Shown: positions 21,535 to 30,294 of the stretch, one piece after another | Layout of the letters: each line of letters begins with the position of its first letter | How positions within the stretch are numbered: the stretch's first letter is position 1 | Assembly: GCA_002315885.1 (NCBI GenBank) | Contig: DCIO01000016.1 | Span: 1-30,390 of the forward strand | Length of the DNA stretch: 30,390 bases | Reading direction: 5' to 3' | Source: Lentisphaeria bacterium UBA1724 | Lineage (GTDB): Bacteria; Verrucomicrobiota; Lentisphaeria; Oligosphaerales; Oligosphaeraceae | Program-made: the position numbers and the translations under genes | Notes under the pieces: generated by a model | Database searches by the model: none | Seen by the model: the letters and a program-made list of their open reading frames with translations, nothing else | Told to the model about the DNA's origin: nothing

Positions 21535-22917
21535 TTACTTGCTGAAGAACATCTGCCAGTATCCGAGTGCGAAGACCGCCAGGATGATGAAAGGCAGGAT
21601 CCACTTCATGTATGTGATGACCCAGGTGGGGAACTTCCAGGTTTGTCCTGCGTTAAGTTCTGCCACGAAGTTCTCGTGTCCCCAGCCCGACTTGGAGAAT
21701 GCGAAGACCAGGAAGGTGATACCGCCCAGTGGCAGGAGGTTCTGGCTGACGATGAAGTCTTCCAGGTCCATGACGCCAGATCCGGCACCCAGGGGGGTGA
21801 AGCCGCTCCAGACGCTGAAGCCCAGGATGCAGGGCAGAGAGAGGAGGATGACGGTTTCCGTGACCAGCATGGCCGCCCAGGGGCGCTTCATAGCCTTTGC
21901 GTCGATGAAGACTGCGATGAGGTTTTCGAAGACTGCGACGACGGTGGTGAGTGCTGCCATGAAGAGGAATGCGAAGAAGAGGCATCCCCAGAAGCGCCCG
22001 CCCAAGAGGTCCGCGAAGATATTTGGGAGTGAGACGAAGACGAGTCCGGGGCCTGCTCCCATATCGATGCCCTTGCTGGCGCAGATGGGGAAGATGATGA
22101 ATCCTGCGGAGAGTGCGACGATGGTATCGAGGAGGATGATCCAGAAGCATTCTTTGGCGAGGGAGGTCTTCCAGCTGAGGTAGCTTCCGAAGATTTCCAT
22201 GGAGCCGATGCCGATGCTAAGGGTGAAGAACGCCTGTCCCATGGCGGCGAAGATGGTCTCCAGGGGTGCCTTCATGAAATTCGACCAGTTAGGAGTTAGG
22301 TAGAATTTCAGTCCTTCGGCGGCGCCGGGGAGGGTGGCGGAACGGACTGCCAGGACCACCATGAGGAGGAGGAGTCCCATCATGAGGATTTTGACGATGG
22401 CTTCGACGCCTTGTTTCAGTCCCAGTGCGCAGATGCCGCCGCCCAGGACGCAGACAAGTACCATATAGCCTGTGCTTTTCCAGGGATTGGTGATGGTTTG
22501 ACCAAAGAGGTTACCGAAGTCCTCGGCAGTGGAGTATGCGCTGATGCCGCCTGCGATGTATTCCTTGGTGTAGTTCAGGAGCCATCCCGAGACGTTGGTG
22601 TAATACATCATCAAGAGCAGGCATCCCAGGAAGCCCAGGACGCCCAGCATGCGCCAGGTCTTCTTGTGGGCGTGGGAGAGGTTGTAGAAGGCGTGGATCT
22701 GGTTGGCCTGGCTACCGCGTCCCACGGCCATTTCGGTGAGGAGCAGTGGGAATCCCAGGATGACCAGGAAGAGCAGATAGAGGAGTACGAAGATGCAACC
22801 GCCGTATTTGCCGACGATGAAGGGAAAGCGCCAGACATTACCCAGGCCGATTGCGCAGCCTGCGGAGAGGAGAATGAATCCCAGGCGGGATGCCAGTGTT
22901 TCTCGATTTTCAGACAT
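21535..22917 (-). CDS. Sodium-dependent NSS (SNF) family transporter
   Basis: A 460-residue membrane protein of the neurotransmitter:sodium symporter family, likely importing an amino acid or tryptophan-like substrate with Na+. The TM1 signature GCAIGLGNVWRFPFIVGKYG (about 20-39) is diagnostic, followed by GFPLLLTEMAVGRGSQAN. About 11-12 hydrophobic segments are seen. ATG 22917 gives the standard MSENRETLASRLGFILLSAG start; an in-frame ATG 66 bases earlier would add an odd His-rich extension. The leader CCCAACCCCAAAACAACC has no Shine-Dalgarno site. The DUF4838 gene upstream is on the same strand 84 bases away, so read-through is possible. Confidence 0.93.
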   Translation of the reverse strand: MSENRETLASRLGFILLSAGCAIGLGNVWRFPFIVGKYGGCIFVLLYLLFLVILGFPLLLTEMAVGRGSQANQIHAFYNLSHAHKKTWRMLGVLGFLGCLLLMMYYTNVSGWLLNYTKEYIAGGISAYSTAEDFGNLFGQTITNPWKSTGYMVLVCVLGGGICALGLKQGVEAIVKILMMGLLLLMVVLAVRSATLPGAAEGLKFYLTPNWSNFMKAPLETIFAAMGQAFFTLSIGIGSMEIFGSYLSWKTSLAKECFWIILLDTIVALSAGFIIFPICASKGIDMGAGPGLVFVSLPNIFADLLGGRFWGCLFFAFLFMAALTTVVAVFENLIAVFIDAKAMKRPWAAMLVTETVILLSLPCILGFSVWSGFTPLGAGSGVMDLEDFIVSQNLLPLGGITFLVFAFSKSGWGHENFVAELNAGQTWKFPTWVITYMKWILPFIILAVFALGYWQMFFSK

Positions 22918-22962
22918 GGTTGTTTTGGGGTTGGGTTGATGGGAATGATGGAAAATGGTAAG

Positions 22963-22974
22963 ATGCGTAATATA
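22963..22974 (-). promoter_or_regulatory. Promoter-like motif before the NSS transporter gene
   Basis: The minus strand reads TATATTACGCAT about 46-57 bases before the ATG. TTGACG lies close upstream with 17 bases to TACCAT, an alternative -35/-10 arrangement, so the exact start point is ambiguous. Confidence 0.45.
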
Positions 22975-23001
22975 ACCCGTCAAGTCTTTACGAAGTCCTT
23001 G

Positions 23002-25335
23002 CTACTCTAAGATAACAGGGATATACACGGTGGGGAGTCGGTGGGTTTTGCAGTAGGTGGAGGTGTAGGCGGTGTTTTCCACCAGTCCACTTTGGGTGGG
23101 GTGATTGCGGTAGAGATTGCCCAGAAGAATTTCCTGGCCTTTGACGGGGTTCTCGATACCCAGGTCGCTCCAGGGGAGTTTCGCTTGCACAACCCACTTG
23201 TCATCCTGTTTCTGGACGGTGGAGACCAGCTTGGAAGTCCACTCCAGGTTATCCTTGGAGTTGGTCTTAGCCCAGTTGGCGTCGTAACAGTTGTTGTTGG
23301 CGGTGATGATGATGGTGACTCCGTCGGTGCCGTTGGGTTTGCAGAATTGGAGTTCCACGGATGAGTCGTCCCAGATAGGTCCCAGGTCATGTTTGGAGGT
23401 ATTTGTGACCAGGTTGGCCATATCGGGTTCGTAGCAGTAGAAAGTGACTGCGATGCCCTCTTTATCCGCTGCGAGGTAGACGGTGGTTTTGTGGTTGGTG
23501 GGGTTGGCGAATTTATCCACGAATTCGTGTGGTTTTGCGATGTCCCAGGGTTTGCCATCCAGTGTGAGGGTCCCGTTTTCGAGGAAAGGAATTCTCATGG
23601 GTTCTCGGCCCTTGAGTTTTTTCATAGGTCCGATGTATGGCGACATTTCCTCGTAGAGTTCGTTGATGCGTTCCCAGTAGAGGGAGTCTTCGGGGCATGC
23701 GGCCATGGCGTCTTCCAGGATGCTCATCAGGTTTTGGAGTTCATCCACGGAGTATTGGTCCAGTGGGTAGTGGGTCTCTTCCTTCATGGTGGCGGCTTCC
23801 ACGGTTTCCCAGAAGTTCTTCATCTGTGCGTATGCGGGGCCGTAGAAATTATGGTAGTATTCTTCCAGGAGCGGTCGGAGTTCCAGGTTGGGATTCCAGA
23901 GGAGTTTGCATGTCACGTATGCGGTCAGGTGGTAGAGCATGGGCCAGTGGTAATCGTAGATGCCATGGAAGGCGGTCTCGTTCCAGTTGTGGGCCTCGGA
24001 TTCCAGGAACTCGCCCTTTGTGTTGAGGCGGGCATTTTCCCGGATGTCCTCCACCAGGATTTCGGGATAGAATCTGGGGAAGCCGCGCCAGGGATCCCAG
24101 TAGTCCTTGTGGGGATAGGTCCAGAAGTAGATGCCGTCGGTCAACGTGCTCCATTTTTCAATGAGGCTTCGCACATTCTCTTTCTTTGCGGGGTCGCGGA
24201 ATCTCTGCCGGACGTAGCAGATCATCACCGCCAGGTTGGGGGAAATCTCCGTCAGACAATCCGGGACTTCGCGGTAGCCTTCGTAGGCGAAGGTACCCAC
24301 GCGCTTGTTGGGCATACGCGCTCCCACGCCCCGTGCGACTTTGTCGGAAAAGGTCCATACGTAGTTGGAGAATTTGCCGTGCTCTCCCAGCTGGGGTGAG
24401 TAGAGTGCCTGGCACTTGTCGCAGTCGCAGATGCGTAGGAGGCCGTCATTGGGGCAGAGTGGGAAGATGTCGTCTTCGGGATTTTCCTGGAAGAATTTGC
24501 AGATGATATCGACCCACTTCTGGATGAGTTCCTCGTTGGTGAGGCAGAGGCTACCGCCGCCGTGATAGGAAGCCAGGTTGGTGAAATCCCGCTGACCGTC
24601 GATCAGCGCGAAGAATTCGGGGTGTTCGTCCTTATATTCCAGCATCCAGGAGTAGGAGTGTCCGATGGCGATGCCTGTGGGACCGCCGAAGCCCACGCGT
24701 CGATACCACAGCGCGTCCTTGGGGTCGGTGGGGAAATTGCACAGCCAGGCATAGCGGTATTCGAAAGCGGGGGAGATGGTCTCGGTCTCGTCGGCCACTT
24801 CGATGGCGGTCAATTCGGGGACCACGGCGCCCAACTCACCAGGCATATACCAGCGGAAACCCAGCTTCTCCAGGAAGTGATGGACGCCGAACCAAGTGCC
24901 CATGTCACCCAAGGCGGAAAGTCTCAGGTCGGGGTTCCAACACTCCACGTCACGCATGGGATGGAGGAATATGCTGTGGGGGCCGCCGGGGTAGTCCCGC
25001 CCCGCAACGCGGATGCCCTCTGGGGTGCTCTGATACCAGAAGCCATCGTGGGGCAGGGTGGCGGTGTCGGGAGCATCTGTCTGACCGATGGTGGCGCCGG
25101 GACCCACGTAGAATGCCTTCTGGCCTGCTTCGGGGGCCTTCGCTGTGACCATCCAGGTTTCGCCGGTCGCCTTGTCCAGCCACTGTGCCAATTCGTATGC
25201 GGCCTGTCGTGCGGGTTCGGGGGATTCCACGGAGACCACGATGGGCAGTGTGGGTTCTCCTTTCTTCCAGAGTTGGGCTGCGGAGAGGGTGAATGCGACG
25301 GCAGTCAGCAGGAGGAATGTGAGTTTGGTGCGCAT
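23002..25335 (-). CDS. Secreted DUF4838 protein with CBM9-like C-terminal domain
   Basis: A 777-residue exported protein. The N-terminus is a signal peptide (MRTKLTFLLLTAVAFTLSAAQ, cut near AA-Q). Residues about 25-130 resemble the small N-terminal domain of alpha-glucuronidase-like enzymes. Residues about 150-490 match DUF4838, with GFRWYMPGELG, CPNDGLLRICDCDKC and the HNWNETAFHGIYDY region. Residues about 590-777 look like a CBM9/DOMON-type carbohydrate-binding domain (WDDSSVELQF, then TSKLVSTVQKQDDKWVVQAK as strands). Relatives are found in polysaccharide-rich gut and marine bacteria and presumably act on glycans, but I know of no defined reaction. The leader AAACCAAACAAATACC is A/C-rich; an operator-like array lies upstream. 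Confidence 0.85.
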   Translation of the reverse strand: MRTKLTFLLLTAVAFTLSAAQLWKKGEPTLPIVVSVESPEPARQAAYELAQWLDKATGETWMVTAKAPEAGQKAFYVGPGATIGQTDAPDTATLPHDGFWYQSTPEGIRVAGRDYPGGPHSIFLHPMRDVECWNPDLRLSALGDMGTWFGVHHFLEKLGFRWYMPGELGAVVPELTAIEVADETETISPAFEYRYAWLCNFPTDPKDALWYRRVGFGGPTGIAIGHSYSWMLEYKDEHPEFFALIDGQRDFTNLASYHGGGSLCLTNEELIQKWVDIICKFFQENPEDDIFPLCPNDGLLRICDCDKCQALYSPQLGEHGKFSNYVWTFSDKVARGVGARMPNKRVGTFAYEGYREVPDCLTEISPNLAVMICYVRQRFRDPAKKENVRSLIEKWSTLTDGIYFWTYPHKDYWDPWRGFPRFYPEILVEDIRENARLNTKGEFLESEAHNWNETAFHGIYDYHWPMLYHLTAYVTCKLLWNPNLELRPLLEEYYHNFYGPAYAQMKNFWETVEAATMKEETHYPLDQYSVDELQNLMSILEDAMAACPEDSLYWERINELYEEMSPYIGPMKKLKGREPMRIPFLENGTLTLDGKPWDIAKPHEFVDKFANPTNHKTTVYLAADKEGIAVTFYCYEPDMANLVTNTSKHDLGPIWDDSSVELQFCKPNGTDGVTIIITANNNCYDANWAKTNSKDNLEWTSKLVSTVQKQDDKWVVQAKLPWSDLGIENPVKGQEILLGNLYRNHPTQSGLVENTAYTSTYCKTHRLPTVYIPVILE

Positions 25336-25376
25336 GGGGGTGGTATTTGTTTGGTTTTGAGGACGAAATGAAAATG

Positions 25377-25439
25377 TTCCATTGATGATGGAATAAATGT
25401 TCCATTGTCAGTGGAATAATTGTTCCATTGCTAGTGGAA
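25377..25439 (-). promoter_or_regulatory. Three-dyad operator-like array with 23-bp period
   Basis: Three 17-bp imperfect palindromes of the form TTCCATTGNNNRTGGAA start at 25377, 25400 and 25423, exactly 23 bases apart. The outer arms TTCCA/TGGAA are invariant while the centres differ (ATGAT, TTGTC, TTGCT types). They lie 42-104 bases upstream of the DUF4838 start and directly after the ABC ATPase gene. The constant arms and spacing argue for a protein-binding site rather than a terminator. Confidence 0.65.
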
Positions 25440-25451
25440 TACTCTGCTATC

Positions 25452-27476
25452 TTACTGACTATCTGCAGAATGTCTTAGGCATCGGCATCGATGCGCTTGT
25501 GAGACCTGGAGCCATTCCGGGGGAGTTTTCGTGCATTCTGGGGTAGCGAATTTGCATCGTGGGTGGAATGGGCATCCTGGGGGTGGCGCCAGTGGGGATG
25601 GGACTTCGCCCTGGAGGTTTCCCGTGGTGATGGAGGGTTTCAGTCCGCCCTTGGCGTCTTCTTCCAGTCGAGGTGCGGCGGCCAGGAGCGCTTTGGTGTA
25701 GGGATGTACGGGATTGGCGAAGAGTTCCTGTGCGGGTGCCTCTTCCACGATTTTTCCCAGATACATGACTGCCACGCGGTCTGCCAAGTATCCCACCACG
25801 CTCAGATCGTGGGTGATGAAGAGGTATGCCACGCCAGTCTCCCGCTGAATCACCTTCAGCAAATTCAGGATTTGTGCCTGGACGGAGACATCCAATGCGC
25901 TGGTGCATTCGTCGCAGACGATGAGCCGCGGTTCGGCTGCCAGTGCCCGTGCCAGGCCGATGCGTTGACGCTGTCCTCCTGAGAATTGATGCGGGTATCG
26001 GAGTCGGTCCTCGGGGGCTAGTCCAACTTGTTTCAGGAGTGCCTCCACGCGCTTTTGCCGTGTCTCTCGCGATTCGTCGGCGTGTTTCAGGACCAGTGCC
26101 TCGTCCAGTGATTCGCCTACCATGAGCCGTGGATCGAGGGAGGAGAAGGGGTCCTGGAAGATCATCTGGACATTTCGTCGGAGTGGGTTGAGTCCTTTGC
26201 CTTCCTGAACACTAGCAAATGGCGTCTTGCCCTCCAGGAGGATTTCGCCGTCCGTGGGTTTCAGCAATCGGATGAGTGCTTTTCCCACGGTGCTCTTTCC
26301 GCAACCGGATTCGCCCACCAGCGCCAATGTCTCGCCGGCATGGATTTCCAAATCCACGCCATCCACGGCTTTCAGGTCGCCGATTTTGCGGTGAAGCAAT
26401 CCCTGGCGCACGGGGAACCACACCCGCAAGGACTCGGTTTTCAGGATGACCGCCGAGGTGGCGCGCGGGGCGGTCTCGAAAACCGCTAAGTTTTGGGCGG
26501 TGAATTGTTCGGTTCTCGGACAACGGCAGCCGTGGTCTGGGGAAATCTGTTGCCAGTCAGGGCGTTCTGCGTGGCATTTCTCGGTGGCGTATGGGCAACG
26601 TGAAGCGAAGCGGCATCCAGGGAGATTCCCCCAGTCTCGGGGGACCATTCCCGCGATGGTCTTGAGTTCGCCACCCCGGGCGTCAGTCCGTGGCAGTGCC
26701 TGCAACAGCAGTTGCGTGTAGGGGTGGCGGGGGGCACGGAAGAGTTCTTCGGTGGGGGCTTCCTCTACCAATTCTCCTGCGTACATCACGGCACAACGCT
26801 GGGCGACTTGGGCCGCTAACGCCAAATTGTGGGTAATCAACAGGATTGCGGTGCCGTGGCGTGCCTGCAAATTTGCCAGTAGTGCCATGATTTGTGCCTG
26901 GACGGTCACGTCCAGCGCGGTAGTGGGTTCATCGGCGAGAAGCACATCGGGTTCTCCTGCCAACGCCATGGCAATCATCACGCGCTGGCGCAGGCCGCCG
27001 GATAATTCGTGTGGGTATGCCTCCAGGCGTTTTTCGGGTTCGGGGATTTCGACTTCCTTCAGCAGTGCGGCGGCGCGCTGATTCGCGGCGTCTTTTGTCA
27101 TGCCGAAGTGTGTCTGGAGGACTTCGCGGAGTTGTTCGCCGATGGTGAGGACGGGATTCAGGGCGGTCATGGGCTCCTGGAAGATCATGGCGATATGCCT
27201 GCCGCGGAGCTTCCGCAGTTCTTCTTCGGGAATGTGATAGACATCCTGTCCCTCATACCAGGCCTGGCCAGCCGTCAGACGGCCTGCGGGACGGGGAAGC
27301 AGCCCCAGCAGGGATAGTGCGGTCATGCTTTTGCCTGAGCCGGATTCCCCCAGCAACGCCAGTGTCTCGCCTTTGCGGAGCGTCAGGGAGATGCCCTCCA
27401 CGGCGGGGATGAGTCGTTTACCCTGCTGGAAGCTCACGCCGAGTCCCTCGATTGAAATGCGGATATCTTTGTCCAT
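25452..27476 (-). CDS. Fused oligopeptide/dipeptide ABC transporter ATP-binding protein
   Basis: A 674-residue protein with two complete ABC ATPase domains of the DppD/DppF (GsiA/YejF-like) type. NBD1 has Walker A GESGSGKS (43-50), signature LSGG (158-161) and Walker B VLLADEP (178-184), then an oligo_HPY-like cysteine motif CRFASRCPYATEKC (288-301). NBD2 repeats the pattern with GESGCGKS (388-395), FSGGQRQRI, LIVCDECTSALD and a terminal CPFHPRCKFATPEC. The Pro of the usual DEPTSALD is Cys in NBD2. The encoded ATPase would power peptide or nickel-type import, but no permease or binding protein lies in the window, so its transporter is elsewhere or in trans. Confidence 0.93.
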   Translation of the reverse strand: MDKDIRISIEGLGVSFQQGKRLIPAVEGISLTLRKGETLALLGESGSGKSMTALSLLGLLPRPAGRLTAGQAWYEGQDVYHIPEEELRKLRGRHIAMIFQEPMTALNPVLTIGEQLREVLQTHFGMTKDAANQRAAALLKEVEIPEPEKRLEAYPHELSGGLRQRVMIAMALAGEPDVLLADEPTTALDVTVQAQIMALLANLQARHGTAILLITHNLALAAQVAQRCAVMYAGELVEEAPTEELFRAPRHPYTQLLLQALPRTDARGGELKTIAGMVPRDWGNLPGCRFASRCPYATEKCHAERPDWQQISPDHGCRCPRTEQFTAQNLAVFETAPRATSAVILKTESLRVWFPVRQGLLHRKIGDLKAVDGVDLEIHAGETLALVGESGCGKSTVGKALIRLLKPTDGEILLEGKTPFASVQEGKGLNPLRRNVQMIFQDPFSSLDPRLMVGESLDEALVLKHADESRETRQKRVEALLKQVGLAPEDRLRYPHQFSGGQRQRIGLARALAAEPRLIVCDECTSALDVSVQAQILNLLKVIQRETGVAYLFITHDLSVVGYLADRVAVMYLGKIVEEAPAQELFANPVHPYTKALLAAAPRLEEDAKGGLKPSITTGNLQGEVPSPLAPPPGCPFHPRCKFATPECTKTPPEWLQVSQAHRCRCLRHSADSQ

Positions 27477-27525
27477 ATAGGATAAAGTAATCGTGATTTG
27501 GAATTCGGATTTCCCCCAATAGAGT

Positions 27526-27537
27526 TACATTAGAAAA
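27526..27537 (+). promoter_or_regulatory. Promoter-like -10 motif before the serine hydrolase gene
   Basis: TACATTAGAAAA about 45-55 bases before the ATG shares TACATTA with the tRNA-Cys and DUF3791 motifs. Confidence 0.4.
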
Positions 27538-27580
27538 TGTGACAGGATTTCTTTACCAACGCAAACCGATACAAGCAACT

Positions 27581-29032
27581 ATGTCTTCCCTGCAATTTTC
27601 CACTCCTGAGGCGGAGGGCGTTTCCTCCGCGGCGCTCCTGCATTTTCTCAACAAGCTGGATGCCATGGAATACCTCCATGGCTTGACCATCTTCCGACAC
27701 GGGAAGATTATCCTCCAGGGCAGTTGGGCGCCCTACGATGCCACGACGCCGCACCAGCTTTTCAGCCTCTCCAAGAGCTTCGTCTCCTGCGCAATTGGTT
27801 TCGCCATCCAGGAGGGGCTGCTGAAACTGACCGACACCCTGGGGGAGCTCTTCCCTGAATACGCAAATGACGAGAAAGTCTCTGCTGAAGCGAAAGCCAT
27901 GACAGTGCGAAATCTTCTGACCATGCGCAGCGGCCAGCAGAATTGCCACCTAGGCGAATTCCTCTTCCACGAAGCGGACAAGCCCTTTGTCCAGCGTTTC
28001 CTGGAAGTGCCGATGTTCACCAAGCCTGGCGAGGCATTCGTCTATAACAGCGGCAATACTTTCATGCTTTCCGCCATCATCCAGAAACTCACGGGACAGA
28101 AGCTGGTGGAATATCTCCAGCCGAGGCTTTTTGCGCCACTGGGCATCAATGCCCCGAAGTGGGATGAGTCCCCCGATGGCGTTTGCCTGGGCGGATGGGG
28201 GCTCTTCCTTTCCTTGGATGACGTCACGCGCTTCACAAAACTCTTGAATGACGGGGGCAAGTGGGAGGGGAAACAGATCCTCCCTGCGGATTATCTCCAG
28301 GAGGCCACCGCATTCCAGTCCGACAATTCCTGCAATACGAACCGCGACTGGGAGAATGGCTACGGCTATCAATTCTGGCGTTGCAGTCACGATGGCGCCT
28401 ATCGCGGAGATGGCGCCTGCGGTCAATACGCATTGATTGTCCCCGACTACGACATGGCTTTTACCACCCAGTCGGGACTTCCCGAAATGGGGCGCATCCT
28501 GGTTGCGGTCTGGGACGAGCTGCTGCCGCGCATCCAGGGAGACGCGCCCATTGCGCCCGTCCCTGCGGAGCAGCAGGCGCTGGCGGAGAAGGTGGCGTCT
28601 TTGGAGATGCCCCGTCCCAAAGGCGTTTACTACACCTCACGCAGGAGCTGCAAATACAAGCTTGCGGAGAATGTGTGCCACTTTGAGACCTTGGAATGCC
28701 AGTTCCAGTCTGCAGGCGGCAAGTTCATCCTCACCCGGAAGGGAAAGACTCTGGAGGTGCCCTTCGGTTACGGAAAGTGGGCGCGGGGAAACGCCCCGGA
28801 ATTCTTCGGCGACCACGGGACCATCGGCGGCGAACTGGCGGCTATCGGCGCCTGGGAGGACGAGAATACCCTCCTGGTGAACATGGCACTCCTGAACGAA
28901 CCCACTTTCGCAAAACTCCGACTGGAATTCCAGGGAAATTCCATTGCTATCCATCGTGAATTCAACCTGTGGTTCCTCCTGGGACCCGATGACCTGAAAA
29001 ATACCCTCACGGGGAGTGTTGTTTCGCCCTAA
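27581..29032 (+). CDS. Beta-lactamase-family serine hydrolase
   Basis: A 483-residue penicillin-binding-protein/class C beta-lactamase-like hydrolase. The catalytic SxxK is S62-L-S-K65 (LFSLSKSF), the Tyr motif is Y155-N-S (FVYNSGN), and the third block may be around GDGACGQ. The C-terminal part (about residues 330-483) is beta-rich and of unknown role, perhaps a lid domain. No signal peptide is seen, so a cytoplasmic esterase or peptidase is more likely than a beta-lactamase. The start at 27581 is preceded by an A/C-rich leader (CAAACCGATACAAGCAACT) without a Shine-Dalgarno site. The stop codon lies inside a 17-bp repeat, giving the last residues Ser-Pro. Confidence 0.85.
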   Translation: MSSLQFSTPEAEGVSSAALLHFLNKLDAMEYLHGLTIFRHGKIILQGSWAPYDATTPHQLFSLSKSFVSCAIGFAIQEGLLKLTDTLGELFPEYANDEKVSAEAKAMTVRNLLTMRSGQQNCHLGEFLFHEADKPFVQRFLEVPMFTKPGEAFVYNSGNTFMLSAIIQKLTGQKLVEYLQPRLFAPLGINAPKWDESPDGVCLGGWGLFLSLDDVTRFTKLLNDGGKWEGKQILPADYLQEATAFQSDNSCNTNRDWENGYGYQFWRCSHDGAYRGDGACGQYALIVPDYDMAFTTQSGLPEMGRILVAVWDELLPRIQGDAPIAPVPAEQQALAEKVASLEMPRPKGVYYTSRRSCKYKLAENVCHFETLECQFQSAGGKFILTRKGKTLEVPFGYGKWARGNAPEFFGDHGTIGGELAAIGAWEDENTLLVNMALLNEPTFAKLRLEFQGNSIAIHREFNLWFLLGPDDLKNTLTGSVVSP

Positions 29033-29061
29033 AGGGCTCTGTTCTTCGCCCTAAAGGGCTC
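29023..29061. repeat. Tandem 17-bp hairpin repeat at a gene end
   Basis: TTCGCCCTAAAGGGCTC occurs exactly at 29023-29039 and 29045-29061, each with a GCCCT/AGGGC stem. The first copy contains the serine hydrolase stop codon. CTGTTC (29039) and GAACAG (29067) flank the second copy as a further inverted repeat. It is not clearly a terminator, since no T-run follows. Confidence 0.65.
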
Positions 29062-29164
29062 ACACAGAACAGGTGAACTCTTTCCTCTTCCTGGACAATA
29101 GGGTTGATTTTTGGGGGCTGGTCTCCGAATCGTCAATTCACCCAAAAATGCCAAGAACATGAGA

Positions 29165-29176
29165 TACATTAACTGC
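29165..29176 (+). promoter_or_regulatory. Promoter-like -10 motif before the DUF3791/DUF3990 module
   Basis: TACATTAACTGC about 42-53 bases before the DUF3791 start. It shares TTAACTGC with the motif before the DUF6922/AbiEii pair. Confidence 0.45.
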
Positions 29177-29217
29177 CGTGGAGATTTCCCTGGGTGCAGA
29201 GGGGATTGTTGAAAACT

Positions 29218-29463
29218 ATGTCACCATCTTTGAATCCCAATAAGTGCGAAGAACTGCGGCAGATACATTTTGTCGTCATGGCGGTTGAGTCAGCAGCCAG
29301 AAAGATGGGGATTTCTGGGCAGGAGATGTATAGCCGTCTGAAGGCACAGAATTTGATTCACAATCGTTTGTTGGCACGATATGAAGATTTGCATACCCAG
29401 AGTCGCGAATGGGTGACCGATGACATTATTGAGACACTCCAGAATTGGGAGGCAGGGGTATGA
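29218..29463 (+). CDS. DUF3791-like small protein
   Basis: An 81-residue protein. The core reads as helices (IHFVVMAVESAARKMGISGQ, then MYSRLKAQNLIHNRL) and ends with YEDLHTQSREWVTDDIIETL, matching the DUF3791 pattern (LHT/LHx then S, DI). It is the first gene of a three-gene coupled set and overlaps the DUF3990 start by four bases (ATGA). DUF3791 genes commonly sit beside DUF3990 genes in gut bacteria. It may be an antitoxin, though this is an inference. It is AT-richer than the serine hydrolase upstream. Confidence 0.75.
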   Translation: MSPSLNPNKCEELRQIHFVVMAVESAARKMGISGQEMYSRLKAQNLIHNRLLARYEDLHTQSREWVTDDIIETLQNWEAGV

Positions 29464-29969
29464 TGCAGCTTTTTCATGGCTCTTTTGTAGAAGTATGTAA
29501 ACCGAATGTCCAGAATGGCCGGGGAAAGGTTGATTTTGGGCAGGGGTTTTATTTGACGAAACTTGAAAAACAAGCATCATCCTGGGCTCGGACAATTGCG
29601 GGGCGTCATCGTAATGGCATTCCTGTTTTGAACGAGTACTCGTTTGATTACGATGCCGCAAAGTTGAAGAGTGGTGAACGTTTCAAGGTGTTTGGTGCTT
29701 ATAATTTGGAATGGCTTGACTACGTCATAGACTGTCGTCGAGGGGGAGATTTGTGTCGTCAGTATGACATTGTTGAAGGTGGAGTTGCAAATGATAACGT
29801 TATTGATACGGTCGAGGATTTCGAAAAGGGGGTCATTACGGCTGAGCAGGCTTTAGGACAATTGATTTATAAGCCCGTTAATCATCAGATTGCTATTTTG
29901 AGTCAGGATATCGTCGATTTATTTTTGTCTTTTCGGGGAAGTCATGTCTTGCCCAAGGAGGAAGTCTAA
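29460..29969 (+). CDS. DUF3990 protein, possible ADP-ribosyltransferase-like toxin
   Basis: A 169-residue protein with the DUF3990 pattern: LFHGSF (4-9), DFGQGFYLTKLEKQASSWA (25-43), YDIVEGGVANDNV (102-113 region) and KPVNHQIAI (138-146). The FHGS and GFYLT blocks resemble NAD-binding and catalytic motifs of ADP-ribosyltransferase folds, to which I recall this family is linked; the enzymatic activity here is unproven. Two tandem ATGs (29460 and 29463) follow GGAGG at 29447-29451. The gene overlaps DUF3791 and has its stop in TAATG with the next gene. It has no signal peptide, so it should act in the cytoplasm. Confidence 0.8.
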   Translation: MMQLFHGSFVEVCKPNVQNGRGKVDFGQGFYLTKLEKQASSWARTIAGRHRNGIPVLNEYSFDYDAAKLKSGERFKVFGAYNLEWLDYVIDCRRGGDLCRQYDIVEGGVANDNVIDTVEDFEKGVITAEQALGQLIYKPVNHQIAILSQDIVDLFLSFRGSHVLPKEEV

Positions 29970-30178
29970 TGCGTGACAATGTTCTATGGCGTAAAGAGGC
30001 CTGCATTATTGCGTTGCTGGCATCTGAATTGGGAGTTTCAACGGAGCGTGCGATAGACATTTTCTATGGGAGTCATGTATACCAGCTGTTGTCCGGCGTC
30101 CAGTCGGGATTGCGCTTGATGAGCGATGGATACATCGTAGAGGATGTCCTTGCCGAATTGCGTTCAAAATCAAGTTGA
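29969..30178 (+). CDS. Small protein of the DUF3990 module
   Basis: A 69-residue protein starting at the A of the DUF3990 stop (TAATG), with a strong AAGGAGGAAG Shine-Dalgarno upstream. It reads as helices: KEACIIALLASELGVSTERA then IDIFYGSHVYQLL, ending with LMSDGYIVEDVLAEL. Its layout (FY, S, L, YI, DV, EL) recalls DUF3791 and suggests a second partner of DUF3990, but I cannot assign the family with certainty. Its coupling to the toxin-like gene suggests regulated co-production. Confidence 0.7.
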   Translation: MRDNVLWRKEACIIALLASELGVSTERAIDIFYGSHVYQLLSGVQSGLRLMSDGYIVEDVLAELRSKSS

Positions 30179-30294
30179 GTTCGTTGATGAAAATAACCCA
30201 ACTTGGGGTGGATTGATACTGGCTACGCCGAACATCCCCTCCGAGACGGTTTGTCCCCTAAAGACTCCGAATTACGAAATACCGAATGAAAGAA

